From Cymbomonas tetramitiformis (lineage: Eukaryota; Chlorophyta; Pyramimonadophyceae; Pyramimonadales; Pyramimonadaceae), in contig LGRX02025966.1 in NCBI GenBank assembly GCA_001247695.2, positions 1 to 64,000 on the forward strand: DNA of 64,000 nt. Reading direction: 5' to 3'. Shown piece after piece: positions 56,078 through 64,000 of this stretch; position 1 is the first letter of the stretch; each line of letters begins with the position of its first letter. The translations under genes were made by a program, and so were the position numbers. The notes below the pieces were generated by a model. That model did not search any database. It saw only the letters and a list, made by a program, of their open reading frames with translations, and had not been told where the DNA came from.

Positions 56078-59000
56078 GTATCTGTCTGGTGGTCACCATA
56101 TTGAACTGCTGGTTCTGAAACAGATTGCTCCAATATGCTCGTAGACGATGCGCGTACGATCCCGCGCGCGCCGCGTCGAAGGATACTGGCTGGCCCACCA
56201 CACTATTGATGATGGGAAACACGTCCTTCCTGATCTTCGAGTTCTCCCGGTGTGACAACGGGGAAACGTTCTCTAGCACATATGCTGGCGGTCGCTGAGG
56301 CTGCAGCTGTTGCAGCGTCGAGAGCACTCGCACTGCCTGGTAGAACAGCCTGCTATGCTTGCCCTCCAAACCAGCAAGTTTGCCAGCTGGTGACAGGTCC
56401 TGGCATGGGTATCCACACACCATGACCCACTGTTCTCCGCTCAATGCTCCTGCGTGCACAAGGTCAGTGAGGCTGGTGTCTTCGATGTCGCTGGGCAGTT
56501 GCTCCAAGTGAGCTGCATCAGCATGAAACAGGTCAGGATGACGGCGACTGAGCGCCATGCACCTAGCCCTGGCTACCGCCTGGCTGGACTTCGAGATGTC
56601 CTGGTAGAGGTACTTGTTGACCTTGACTCCACAGCGCAAGAGCATCTCCAGCCCAGCGCACAAGCCCCCACAAGGCTCGTAACAGACCACGCCTTCATCT
56701 CTGGCCTCCCGGAAGAAGCTCTCGTCAATCACTCTCGTGTCGATCTTCTTTGGCACTTTGAGCTTGCCGCCCTCCATGGTCTCGTCGCCGTATACTGCTG
56801 GGGATCCTCCAGAATGCATGCCCTTGATTGGACGGACCTGGCTGAGGGCATCCCAGGCGACTCGTGTCAGCCTGCCCGAGCATCTAGCCACCTCTGGGTG
56901 GTCAGTGTCGAACATGACCCCTTTGTTGCACTCCAACTCCTCTTGGTAGTGCACGTCGAACAGTCGATGGACAGCGCTGGTCCCCAGCTGCTCCCTGACC
57001 ATGTTCTCACAATAGTTGGCTGCCTGTGCCTCTGGGCTCACTTCTGGACCAAGTGGTGGCTCCCTGGTCACTACCAAGCAGATGGTGTCTGCGAAGCAGC
57101 GCGTTAACCTCTCGGCATGCCCCGCTTCCCTTGCTTGGTCCCCTTCTCGATCCAGGCGAGCGCCGGTCTCGTCTGCGGTGCTGGGCAGCGGGTACCTGGA
57201 TGGCACATCTGCGTTCTCATTCTTCGGACCTGGTCGGTACTGGACCGTGAACTCAAACTCCTGAAGGCAAATCGCCCAGCGTAGATGTTGGCCCTGCAGG
57301 TCTCCCTTCTCCATGAGAGTTGTGAGCGGTGAGTGGTCGGTTACCAGCGTGAAGTGGACCCCGTGCAAGTACTGACGTAACGTGCGGATCGCCCACACCA
57401 CTGCCAGCATCTCACCCTGGAAACTCGCGTACTGCCTCTCAGTCTTTGACAGCGAGCGACTGATCACCACGCAGATGTGTTCTACGCCGTCCTCGTCCTT
57501 CTGTCCCAGCACTGCACCAATGCCATGGTTGCTCCAGTCCGTGTAGAGGAAAATGGGCTTGCTATAATCGATGGGCTTCAGACATCTCCCCGAACATAAT
57601 GCGTCCTTCAGGGCCTGCAATGCCTGGTCCTGCTCCTTCCCCCACGCTTCCTTGATATCCAACACATCCTTTCTGAGCAGGTCGTTCAGTGGTCGTGCCA
57701 TCTCTGAGTAGTTGGGTCCCATGGGCTCCCCCACCAAGCCCTTGTAGTAGTTCATGAGTCCAAGGATGGAGCGTACCCCAGTCTTGTCCTGGGGCTTGGG
57801 CAGCTCTTGGATGGCCTTGCACTTGATGTCCTGCGCACCAATGGTGTTGTGACCAATGCGGTAGCCCAAGAAGTCCACGGTGGCTGACCCGAAGGTCGAC
57901 TTGCCCGAATGCAGGCGAATCCCTGCATCCCCCAAGGTGCGAAGCACAGCTTCTACATCCTTGATGTGCTGCTCAGCGGTGTCAGAGTATATGCACACGT
58001 CATCGACGTACGCCACCGTACAATGCTGCAGGTGACGCAGCTCGTAGTCCATGATCCTGATGAAGGCAGCGGTCGCTCCAGCTGCTCCAAATGGCATGGA
58101 AGTGTAACGATAAAGCTGGTTGCCCCACCAGAACGCTGTCTTGTCCCTGTCCTCCTCGGTGGTCATAGGGATCTGGTGGAACGCCTTGGTCGCGTCCAGA
58201 GTAGTCTTGAACTTGGCTTTGGCCACGCGCTGGTAGAGCTCTTCTGGACGGTGAGGCAGCGTGTTGTCCTTCAGCGACAACCTGTTGGTTGCGCGAAGGT
58301 CAACGCAGAACCTCGTCGAGGTCCACTGTCCGGTGTCGTGGTCCTTCTTCCCTGCGACCACCACGTTGCTGGCGTGTCTGCAGTGCTGCGAAGCCGGCTC
58401 GATGAAGCCATACTCCAACAGCTCCTTGCAGTGCAGGTTGATGATCTCCTGTTCCCCTGGGCTGTACTTCCTTGGTCGCGGGTAGGCCACCTTAGTCTCG
58501 TCCTTGAACGGGATGGCGAAGGTCGCATGCGCCGCTCCTCCATGGTAGCCTTGGATGTCCTGCGGTTTGTTGGCGAAGCAATAGCTGCATCTCCTCACCA
58601 CGTTGCGCATCTCCTCCCAGTTCTCCTCAGTGAATTCGGGATGTCCTCCAAAGGTGGCATTGAGCTCGGTGTCCAGCCACGCGGCCTCGTCCTTGGTGAC
58701 TCTGGTCGTGCCCCCTGGCTGTAACGTGTCCAGCACTGTGTGTGGAAGCACCTCATCTTGTTCTGCCACCATGGCCTCCCATCCAGTGTCCCATTGGCGT
58801 GAGGACCTCTGGTCCTCCCATGTGGTCCTGAAAGACCTGCGTGGCGAGGTCGAGCACGAGCCCACTGAAGGCACGCTTGGGAACTCACCAGGGGTCACAG
58901 CGGCCACCCAAGCAGCAACTACAAGCAACAGCAAAAGTTTCAAAATTCTGCTGATCCCCATTGGTTTGGCTGGAGGGTGAAGGGTCAGTATGCAAGTCAG

Positions 59001-59870
59001 CATCTTCCACCCCCCCTGTATACGACCCAAGCACCCTCCTGAAGACACGTAGATCACCAACGCCAAGACTGACGTCATGTAGATGTAATGAGCCACCCGG
59101 TAGCAGGCGGCGGTGAGCTGTAAGCGCCGCAGGCGGGCGGCGAAACGCGGCTTCTGCATGCGTCGAGGGACAGCTGCCAGCGCGGCAGGACCCGCTGCGG
59201 AGATCCGCTGCACCACTATCAGCGCGCGGTTCACTCGCTCTCTAAGCGCGGCGAGTGCGCTTTCATTGTAAACCAAGCAGGAGCCTGGAAACCCATGGTT
59301 CGCAACGTGGGCGACAGCCATCAGGATGCACCCCAGAGCGATGACCATGTGCACGAAGTGCACGGCGAGCATGGCGAGCCCAATCCGCAACAACGGCACG
59401 TACCACAGGCCGTGCAGGACATGGTGGAGCCCTGTCACCCGGAAGGCCTCCACGACCAGCAGCAGCATGTGTCTAGCCAGTTCCGTCAGCACATGCAGAT
59501 GCACACGATGATGTGACCATGGCCGGAGCGAGGCGGTACGCACGACCCACGACGTGCGCGCCCAAACCTTGCGGCACACACCAGCGCGGCATGCCCAGCC
59601 AGCGCCCTCTTCCCAAAGGTATCTTAATATCTCCATGGCCATCCACACGACCGCGACTGCAAAGTGAGGTAGCTGCGGCCAATGTGAGCGCGTGAACACC
59701 CCCACCAATAGGAAGCACACCTGAGTGCGCTTCGCCCACCATCCGTTGGCGGGCTCTGTGCCCGGCTGTGCGCCGGGGCTGCTTCTCAGTACCGGGCGCG
59801 CCGGGCTGCAGCTGGCCCGGTGCCCCCTACAAAAGGTCCCAGCGCGCTGTCCCTTCTTCTCTGTTCCCAA
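55896..59870 (-). CDS. pol: Hydrophobic region, RT, RNase H and C5-cytosine methyltransferase
   Basis: A 1324-codon frame that opens at TTG, so it is a continuation rather than a true start. Residues about 50-330 contain at least four hydrophobic stretches (FAVAVVWMAMEIL, LAMLAVHFVHMVIALGCILMAV, YMTSVLALVIYVSS, ILKLLLLLVVAAWVAAV). RT follows, with TRFCVDLRATNRLSLKDNTLP and active site AYVDDVCIYS (about residue 620). RNase H has FLYTDWSNHGIGAVLGQ, GEMLAVVWAI and TDHSPLTTL. The methyltransferase (about 1060 onward) has motif I EPCGGLCAGLEMLL, motif IV MVCGYPCQDLSPAGK with the catalytic PCQ, and motif VI YVLENV. Its target-recognition part and motif X continue in the next frame after a shift near 56080. 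Confidence 0.85.
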   Translation of the reverse strand: MGTEKKGQRAGTFCRGHRASCSPARPVLRSSPGAQPGTEPANGWWAKRTQVCFLLVGVFTRSHWPQLPHFAVAVVWMAMEILRYLWEEGAGWACRAGVCRKVWARTSWVVRTASLRPWSHHRVHLHVLTELARHMLLLVVEAFRVTGLHHVLHGLWYVPLLRIGLAMLAVHFVHMVIALGCILMAVAHVANHGFPGSCLVYNESALAALRERVNRALIVVQRISAAGPAALAAVPRRMQKPRFAARLRRLQLTAACYRVAHYIYMTSVLALVIYVSSGGCLGRIQGGWKMLTCILTLHPPAKPMGISRILKLLLLLVVAAWVAAVTPGEFPSVPSVGSCSTSPRRSFRTTWEDQRSSRQWDTGWEAMVAEQDEVLPHTVLDTLQPGGTTRVTKDEAAWLDTELNATFGGHPEFTEENWEEMRNVVRRCSYCFANKPQDIQGYHGGAAHATFAIPFKDETKVAYPRPRKYSPGEQEIINLHCKELLEYGFIEPASQHCRHASNVVVAGKKDHDTGQWTSTRFCVDLRATNRLSLKDNTLPHRPEELYQRVAKAKFKTTLDATKAFHQIPMTTEEDRDKTAFWWGNQLYRYTSMPFGAAGATAAFIRIMDYELRHLQHCTVAYVDDVCIYSDTAEQHIKDVEAVLRTLGDAGIRLHSGKSTFGSATVDFLGYRIGHNTIGAQDIKCKAIQELPKPQDKTGVRSILGLMNYYKGLVGEPMGPNYSEMARPLNDLLRKDVLDIKEAWGKEQDQALQALKDALCSGRCLKPIDYSKPIFLYTDWSNHGIGAVLGQKDEDGVEHICVVISRSLSKTERQYASFQGEMLAVVWAIRTLRQYLHGVHFTLVTDHSPLTTLMEKGDLQGQHLRWAICLQEFEFTVQYRPGPKNENADVPSRYPLPSTADETGARLDREGDQAREAGHAERLTRCFADTICLVVTREPPLGPEVSPEAQAANYCENMVREQLGTSAVHRLFDVHYQEELECNKGVMFDTDHPEVARCSGRLTRVAWDALSQVRPIKGMHSGGSPAVYGDETMEGGKLKVPKKIDTRVIDESFFREARDEGVVCYEPCGGLCAGLEMLLRCGVKVNKYLYQDISKSSQAVARARCMALSRRHPDLFHADAAHLEQLPSDIEDTSLTDLVHAGALSGEQWVMVCGYPCQDLSPAGKLAGLEGKHSRLFYQAVRVLSTLQQLQPQRPPAYVLENVSPLSHRENSKIRKDVFPIINSVVGQPVSFDAARAGSYAHRLRAYWSNLFQNQQFNMVTTRQIRARYFATRLEATKSSHWRQEASPHRQRCGGAHESAANHPGNAELSCLSRTSRRHGSEEGG

Positions 59871-61009
59871 ATCTCTTCATAACTCAGGCGTTCACGCGAA
59901 GCACGCGACGCACTCCTGCCTGTATGCTGACTGCGAGCGGCTCCATGATGTCGGCCTGCCCTCCCGGGGCTTGGAGATCTTCTCCTGCGATGGCCAGCCC
60001 GCGGCGAGCGTTGCTGCATCAGCCTCTCGGTCGGACAATGCGGTCTTGTCGCAAGGTGGTCCCCACGTCGAGTGTCGGTTTGCGCAATGAGGCCACTGGA
60101 CCATTCTGGGCTGCTGGGCGCTGCAGAGCCCCGGCTCGGCGATGGCACCAGCGAAGTGGCCTCCTGTTCCTGCGCAGCTGGAAGCATTGCTTCAGTCTGC
60201 TGCGTGCAGTTAGTGTGCGTCGGGGAGCTCAGAATGTCGTCTATTGACTGGTGCTCGGATCGCTGAGCCATGTTGACCTCTAAGGCCCCGGCTCGTGCCC
60301 CACTGGGAGCCTGGCCAGTGTAACATTCCCTCGTAGGCGTCGCTCTCGCACCACCATGACCATCAAGCCCAGGGCAGTCGGCCCCGAGCGTGCTGATCCT
60401 TGCAGTTACGAGGGCAGCGCGAGGTCGCTCTACGTACTCCCTGATGATCTCCGTGCGGGCTCGTATGGATTCTTCAAGTGCTGCTATTTGGATTGCACGC
60501 TCCACGCCCTCGGCGCGCGCTCGCGCTAGCTCAGCGGCCAGACCAGCAAAGTTCTCACCAGTGATCTCCACTTCCTCGTCCTCGGAGGAACTCTCTGTTT
60601 GTGGCGACGTAGGCGTCCAGTGCGAGGCCTCGCTGACTTCTTCCTCATCTCCTGCATGTTCATGATGGGAACCATCCTCTGATGGGTCCAAGCACCGCAT
60701 GAAGTCGTTGCGCAGGTGCTCCTGCATCTCCTCCCGCTGGCGTGCTTCAGTCAGCAACGTGGGCCCTACCCGGGACGCGAACTCACTTAGAGGCTCCCGG
60801 TGCATGACGGCCACCCTGTTCCAGGTCTCCCAGCAGCAGGAGTCGAACTTGCGTGTCTCAGAGGAAAGGTACTCCACCGTGAACCACAGCTCGTCGCATC
60901 CCCGGTCTTGGTAGTAGCGCTGATCTTCAAAGAGGTAGTAGACGGCCTTGGCCTGGGGGTTGGCTCGTGTCTTGCACACCCGTAGAGTGCCTCGCTGTGG
61001 ACGGACCAT
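59786..61009 (-). CDS. Unrecognised segment between protease and RT, part 2
   Basis: 407 codons. The first 120 residues look globular (AVYYLFEDQRYYQDRGCDELWFTVEYL, then CCWETWNRVAVMHREPLSEF). An acidic stretch (AGDEEEVSEAS) is followed by a helix-rich segment (LAAELARARAEGVERAIQIAALEESI), likely a coiled coil. The end is Arg/Ser-rich and basic (HRRRRSPSPGRAGRHHG). No family recognised. It probably continues part 1 through a frameshift. Confidence 0.45.
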   Translation of the reverse strand: MVRPQRGTLRVCKTRANPQAKAVYYLFEDQRYYQDRGCDELWFTVEYLSSETRKFDSCCWETWNRVAVMHREPLSEFASRVGPTLLTEARQREEMQEHLRNDFMRCLDPSEDGSHHEHAGDEEEVSEASHWTPTSPQTESSSEDEEVEITGENFAGLAAELARARAEGVERAIQIAALEESIRARTEIIREYVERPRAALVTARISTLGADCPGLDGHGGARATPTRECYTGQAPSGARAGALEVNMAQRSEHQSIDDILSSPTHTNCTQQTEAMLPAAQEQEATSLVPSPSRGSAAPSSPEWSSGLIAQTDTRRGDHLATRPHCPTERLMQQRSPRAGHRRRRSPSPGRAGRHHGAARSQHTGRSASRASRERLSYEEIWEQRRRDSALGPFVGGTGPAAARRARY

Positions 61010-62384
61010 CGCCCAAGTGGCTCTTGGCTATCTCTACCAGCTGTGTGCTCGCGCCAAGGTGCTCTACGTGCTTCTGTATGGTGCCCAGGAGCCCACCCGT
61101 GCAGCCTTTCGACTGCCCACCCAGAGGCAAACACTCTCCTCGCTGACCCACTTTTGCGGAGGAGGAGTACTGGTGCAGCGTCTTGTGGCTGAGTTGGCAC
61201 GTGTGCAACCCCTTCCCTCGCTCCGCATAGGGCTTCCCAAGCTGGAACTCAACTTTGCCTTTGAAGCAGCGGTACTGGATGAGGAAGACCGTCTGCTCGT
61301 TTAACACTGCGAACTCAATGATCCCCTTCGGATCCAGCCGCTCGGCCCCTTGAGTAGTGTTCTCGCTGCGGGTGGGTGAATCTGGCTCGTAGGTGCCCTG
61401 GAACATCGCCGGGTTATACTCTGGCTGCTTTGGGTTGAAAACTCCTTCGGGCCAGGTCGGATTCCTCAGGCGTGGCGGAGCTGAGGGTGGCGGCGGAGCA
61501 GAGCCAGATGACCCTGCTATACTCCCTCCGACCGTCTTCCGTGTACTGGGAGTCCTGTGCGTGCGTGCTGGAGGGGCGCGCCTGGCCCCGTAGGTGTCCA
61601 GTGCGTCACGTGCCTGTTCCTCTGTCTTGCACGCACCAAGCATTTCTCTGACATTGTCCCCCAAGTGTAGGTACTCCACGGCGGCGGCGTTCGTGCTGAA
61701 CACCTCCCCGTCTCCTCCTGCCCCATCGGTCACTGGGTAGAACTTCCCCACCTTGCCAGCTGCGTCCGACAGCGTGAGCTGCGGGACCACCTTCGCACCA
61801 GCCGCCTCCCGATCATACCTCACCTTCAGACGAGCTCGGAGGTCATTGATGTCCACCCGCTGCACGTACTTCAGGTGCTGGTATCGCCAATGCTGGTCCT
61901 TCTCGTAATAGAAAGGCAGCTGGAACTCACCAGTCACCTTTCCCATAGGGCTCACGCAGGTGGCACCATACATGGTGTGACGCACCATGTGCTCCATGAG
62001 CTCCCACTGAGCGCGAGTGTGCTCGCTGAGCACGCAAAACTGGCGTGCCACCTTGTCCCACATAAGTTTGCCCGTCACGACCCCTGTGGGGTAGATCTGC
62101 TGAGCGTTGAGGGCCTCCTGAACATCCGCCATGGTGTGCCTCCCAGCTTCTCGATGGGCACCACAGTCAGGACGCGGGACATGCTCGTTGTCCTTCTTGT
62201 AACTCGCCCGTGTGGCCCAGGTCTCTGAGGGTACCTTCGTCTCCTTGATTGTCGACCTTCTGGTCCACCAGTGTGAAGTCGGGCCACAGTAGCTCTGTCT
62301 CCAAGATGATCTTCCATTCTCCACAGCGCGGGAACTTGACCCGCAGGAATCCTGCTTCCACTTCACCTCCATCGTCATCTTCAC
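60927..62384 (-). CDS. Unrecognised segment between protease and RT, part 1
   Basis: An open frame of about 485 codons whose likely real part begins near 62150 (TMADVQEALNAQQIYPTGVVTGKLMWDKV). It contains WELMEHMVRHTMYGATCVSPMGKV, a Pro-rich linker (SGSAPPPPSAPP) and LDPKGIIEFAVLNEQTVFLIQYRCFKGKV. I find no known motif. It overlaps the next frame at 61009-60927. It is placed where Ty3 elements normally go directly from protease to RT. Confidence 0.5.
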   Translation of the reverse strand: MKMTMEVKWKQDSCGSSSRAVENGRSSWRQSYCGPTSHWWTRRSTIKETKVPSETWATRASYKKDNEHVPRPDCGAHREAGRHTMADVQEALNAQQIYPTGVVTGKLMWDKVARQFCVLSEHTRAQWELMEHMVRHTMYGATCVSPMGKVTGEFQLPFYYEKDQHWRYQHLKYVQRVDINDLRARLKVRYDREAAGAKVVPQLTLSDAAGKVGKFYPVTDGAGGDGEVFSTNAAAVEYLHLGDNVREMLGACKTEEQARDALDTYGARRAPPARTHRTPSTRKTVGGSIAGSSGSAPPPPSAPPRLRNPTWPEGVFNPKQPEYNPAMFQGTYEPDSPTRSENTTQGAERLDPKGIIEFAVLNEQTVFLIQYRCFKGKVEFQLGKPYAERGKGLHTCQLSHKTLHQYSSSAKVGQRGECLPLGGQSKGCTGGLLGTIQKHVEHLGASTQLVEIAKSHLGDGPSTARHSTGVQDTSQPPGQGRLLPL

Positions 62385-63997
62385 AGAGTGTGCACAAGCG
62401 AGCGAAGCCCGTGCGGTCGATGTACAGGCGCTGCTGAGACCAGCTGCTCTCCTTGTCCTGCCAATCCCACGGATTCACCGCCAAGCCCGCCCAAGCAAGG
62501 CTGTGCACTGGCCAACATGTAGTCGGCTTCACTCTCAGCCTCCTGCTCCTGCGTAAGGTCTGGATAGAGAGGGTCTGCCTGGGTCGTGGCCAGGCTGGCT
62601 GGAGTGGCGGGCTCCACCTCGGTTGGCTCTTCAACACTGGACCATTCGCCTCTGGTTGCGACGTTGGCCTCGTGCTGGCTGCGTGAAGTTGCTTGCAGCA
62701 GGCCCAACATTCGGTTCGTTATGGACGTGCCAGGGGTGGGTGGTTCGAACAATGAGTTCTCGGCCCGCAGGCTGACCCGTCCCGTGACCTCTATCTGCAT
62801 AAGCGCGCTGGGTCGCAGGATGCCCGCTTCCACCATGGACTGGCAGCGTGCCTCCAGCATGTCCTTCTCTTCCTGGTTGAACCTTCTCAGCTCCATATCT
62901 CCTAGCCACCCTGCCAGGCTCTCCGCCAGCTCGGGGTTGTTTAGTAGGAATGTCCCAAATGGTGCAGGTGCACACCTTTCTCCTGAGAGGGCCAGGCGTT
63001 CCTCTCCCCTTGTGTCCGGAGACACCGCCTCACTTGGAGGTGGAGCACAGTCCTTGAAGGCGGGAGTAAGAGTGCGCGCGGATGTGGCACCGTCGTCGAA
63101 GATCTCAGTCGCCAAACACACCCTGGGGTCTTCGTTTCGCTTGCTCCTCGCATCAGCGGGCGGTGTCAGCTCGATCAGCGGCAGCGTGACCTTCTCCCTC
63201 ATGCCCAGTGACACCGCGGCCTCAGAGGTGGCGATGCCTCTGTAGAGGTCGATGGTCAGCTTGAGCGCGTTCTTCAAGGGTCCCGTGCCTACCAAGAAGT
63301 CCCACGTGGTGTCGTTGGTGTATGTGACAAAGGCATGGAGTCGATGCAGAGTCATGTATGGGGTGCCCGCGGCGAGGACCACGTCCACGTAACAGTACTT
63401 GGTGAACTCTGCATGGCTGCCGTCACACCTGGCCACTCTGGCCCCTGTCTCCGCGTCGAAGACGGTCAAGCCGAGCCGGTTGACCGTTCTGATGGGGATG
63501 ATGTTGCAGTTGGCCCCGGTGTCTAGAAGGAGAGCCTTGTACAGCATGAGAAGACCCCCAGAGGCCACCAACGCCATCCCTTGTGCCAGAGACTCGTTAA
63601 GAAGCTTGCACACAGGCTGGACCTGCGCCATGGCAGTGAGCTGCTCCTCTGTGAGGCCACTGAGCATCTTCTTCTTTAGGTGCTCGTATGCTTTGGCCTC
63701 CATGGTTCCTGCGTGTAGCTCGCCCCTCTCACTGAAGTCCTTAACCCCGAAGCTCTCCTGGATTGAGCCCGCTGCAGCGATGATGCGCACCGTAGTTCTC
63801 CCCTTCTTGGGCTGTTCCACCATGTCCTCCGGCATCTCGTCCAGGGGAATCTCTTCCTCGTCGCTGTCATCACAATTCTCTTCGCCTCTGCCCTGACAGT
63901 CTGCTGCCAAGGCTGTCGGCATGGGGAGCTGGTCGGTCTCCGCTAGCTCCACCAAGGTTTCAACACCCCTAGGGGCTGTTATCCGACCCTCTGCCAC
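62381..63997 (-). CDS. pol: Protease-containing polyprotein segment (edge-truncated)
   Basis: The frame is open to near the right edge. The retropepsin active site is YKALLLDTGANCNIIPIRTV (about 63545-63490), with flanking strands typical of a Ty3-type protease. The upstream part is acidic (DDSDEEEIPLDEMPEDM). Downstream is an unrecognised region (ERLALSGERCAPAPFGTFLL, then AEPTEVEPATPASLATTQ-like low-complexity sequence). The last 20-odd codons before the stop at 62381 are probably out of frame, because an overlapping frame (62637-62167) reads more plausibly (YIDRTGFARLCTLCEDDDGGEV). The enzyme would cleave the Gag-Pol polyprotein. Confidence 0.7.
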   Translation of the reverse strand: MAEGRITAPRGVETLVELAETDQLPMPTALAADCQGRGEENCDDSDEEEIPLDEMPEDMVEQPKKGRTTVRIIAAAGSIQESFGVKDFSERGELHAGTMEAKAYEHLKKKMLSGLTEEQLTAMAQVQPVCKLLNESLAQGMALVASGGLLMLYKALLLDTGANCNIIPIRTVNRLGLTVFDAETGARVARCDGSHAEFTKYCYVDVVLAAGTPYMTLHRLHAFVTYTNDTTWDFLVGTGPLKNALKLTIDLYRGIATSEAAVSLGMREKVTLPLIELTPPADARSKRNEDPRVCLATEIFDDGATSARTLTPAFKDCAPPPSEAVSPDTRGEERLALSGERCAPAPFGTFLLNNPELAESLAGWLGDMELRRFNQEEKDMLEARCQSMVEAGILRPSALMQIEVTGRVSLRAENSLFEPPTPGTSITNRMLGLLQATSRSQHEANVATRGEWSSVEEPTEVEPATPASLATTQADPLYPDLTQEQEAESEADYMLASAQPCLGGLGGESVGLAGQGEQLVSAAPVHRPHGLRSLVHTL

Positions 63998-64000
63998 GAG

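Larger units (their letters stand above)
52507..64000 (-). mobile_element. Large Ty3-type retrotransposon with two methyltransferase modules (runs off right edge)
   Basis: In element sense: aspartic protease (63997-62381), about 2.5 kb of unrecognised coding sequence, and a hydrophobic region. RT and RNase H follow (about 58600-57150), then a C5-cytosine methyltransferase (about 56690-55950). Integrase (about 55050-54480) and a PHD finger plus DPWAGTG/TSPWF methyltransferase-like domain (53925-52900) complete the series. Gag and the 5' LTR lie beyond the right edge; no 3' LTR was found on the left. The coding frame hops at about six points, consistent with decay, sequencing error or undetected introns. 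Confidence 0.85.

Overview
This is a eukaryotic nuclear window that consists almost entirely of nested retrotransposons. The evidence is spliceosomal-type introns, Ty3/gypsy (Metaviridae-type) pol genes with chromodomains, a tRNA gene with eukaryotic-style internal A and B boxes, and no operon-like packing. Retrotransposons that carry DNA methyltransferase and PHD domains are known mainly from algae and some other protists, so a unicellular green or prasinophyte-type alga is my best guess. The guess is low confidence and no species can be named.

Layout. (1) 1-7.5 kb: two diverged copies of an unrecognised minus-strand protein family. Copy A is open through the left edge and carries in-frame 474-bp tandem repeats. 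Copy B is truncated and carries a 21-bp minisatellite. (2) 7.9-20.9 kb: a plus-strand chromovirus (gag, protease, RT, RNase H, integrase, chromodomain). It is broken by an 8-bp-TSD MITE, a 670-bp TIR element, a small LTR element with noncanonical ends and a Gag-only LTR element (TR-GAG-1). Its integrase contains a 76-bp intron. (3) 20.9-23 kb: a decayed Gag gene interrupted by a 917-bp TRIM-like element whose LTRs each contain a complete tRNA gene. (4) 23-26.3 kb: the only host-like DNA, with a probable multi-exon FAR-17a/AIG1/ADTRP-type membrane protein gene. (5) 26.3-37.06 kb: TR-GAG-2 (minus), then a second Gag-only family (CAAAT TSD, minus) into which TR-GAG-3 (plus) inserted. (6) 37.7-46.1 kb: a second, minus-strand chromovirus copy, 5'-truncated, with TR-GAG-4 inserted in its LTR. 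(7) 46.6-50.9 kb: an internally deleted minus-strand Ty3-type element encoding a Dam-like domain, integrase, chromodomain and a C5-cytosine methyltransferase. (8) 51.2-52.4 kb: a fold-back palindromic repeat. (9) 52.5-64 kb (right edge): a large minus-strand Ty3-type element with protease, membrane-type segments, RT, RNase H, a second C5-cytosine methyltransferase, integrase, and a PHD finger joined to a DPWAGTG/TSPWF methyltransferase-like domain.

The parts fit together as a community of autonomous elements and their parasites. The chromovirus could supply enzymes to the TRIM, because their polypurine tracts and LTR starts look alike. The Gag-only elements must borrow pol from elsewhere. The two copies of the chromovirus act as empty-site controls for each other, which confirms four of the insertions. 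The most notable content is the set of three different methyltransferase-type domains on two retroelements, the tRNA gene inside TRIM LTRs, the intron in pol, and Gag proteins flanked by predicted membrane segments. Most coding regions are interrupted by frameshifts or stops, so few copies look active. The TR-GAG elements are the youngest looking.
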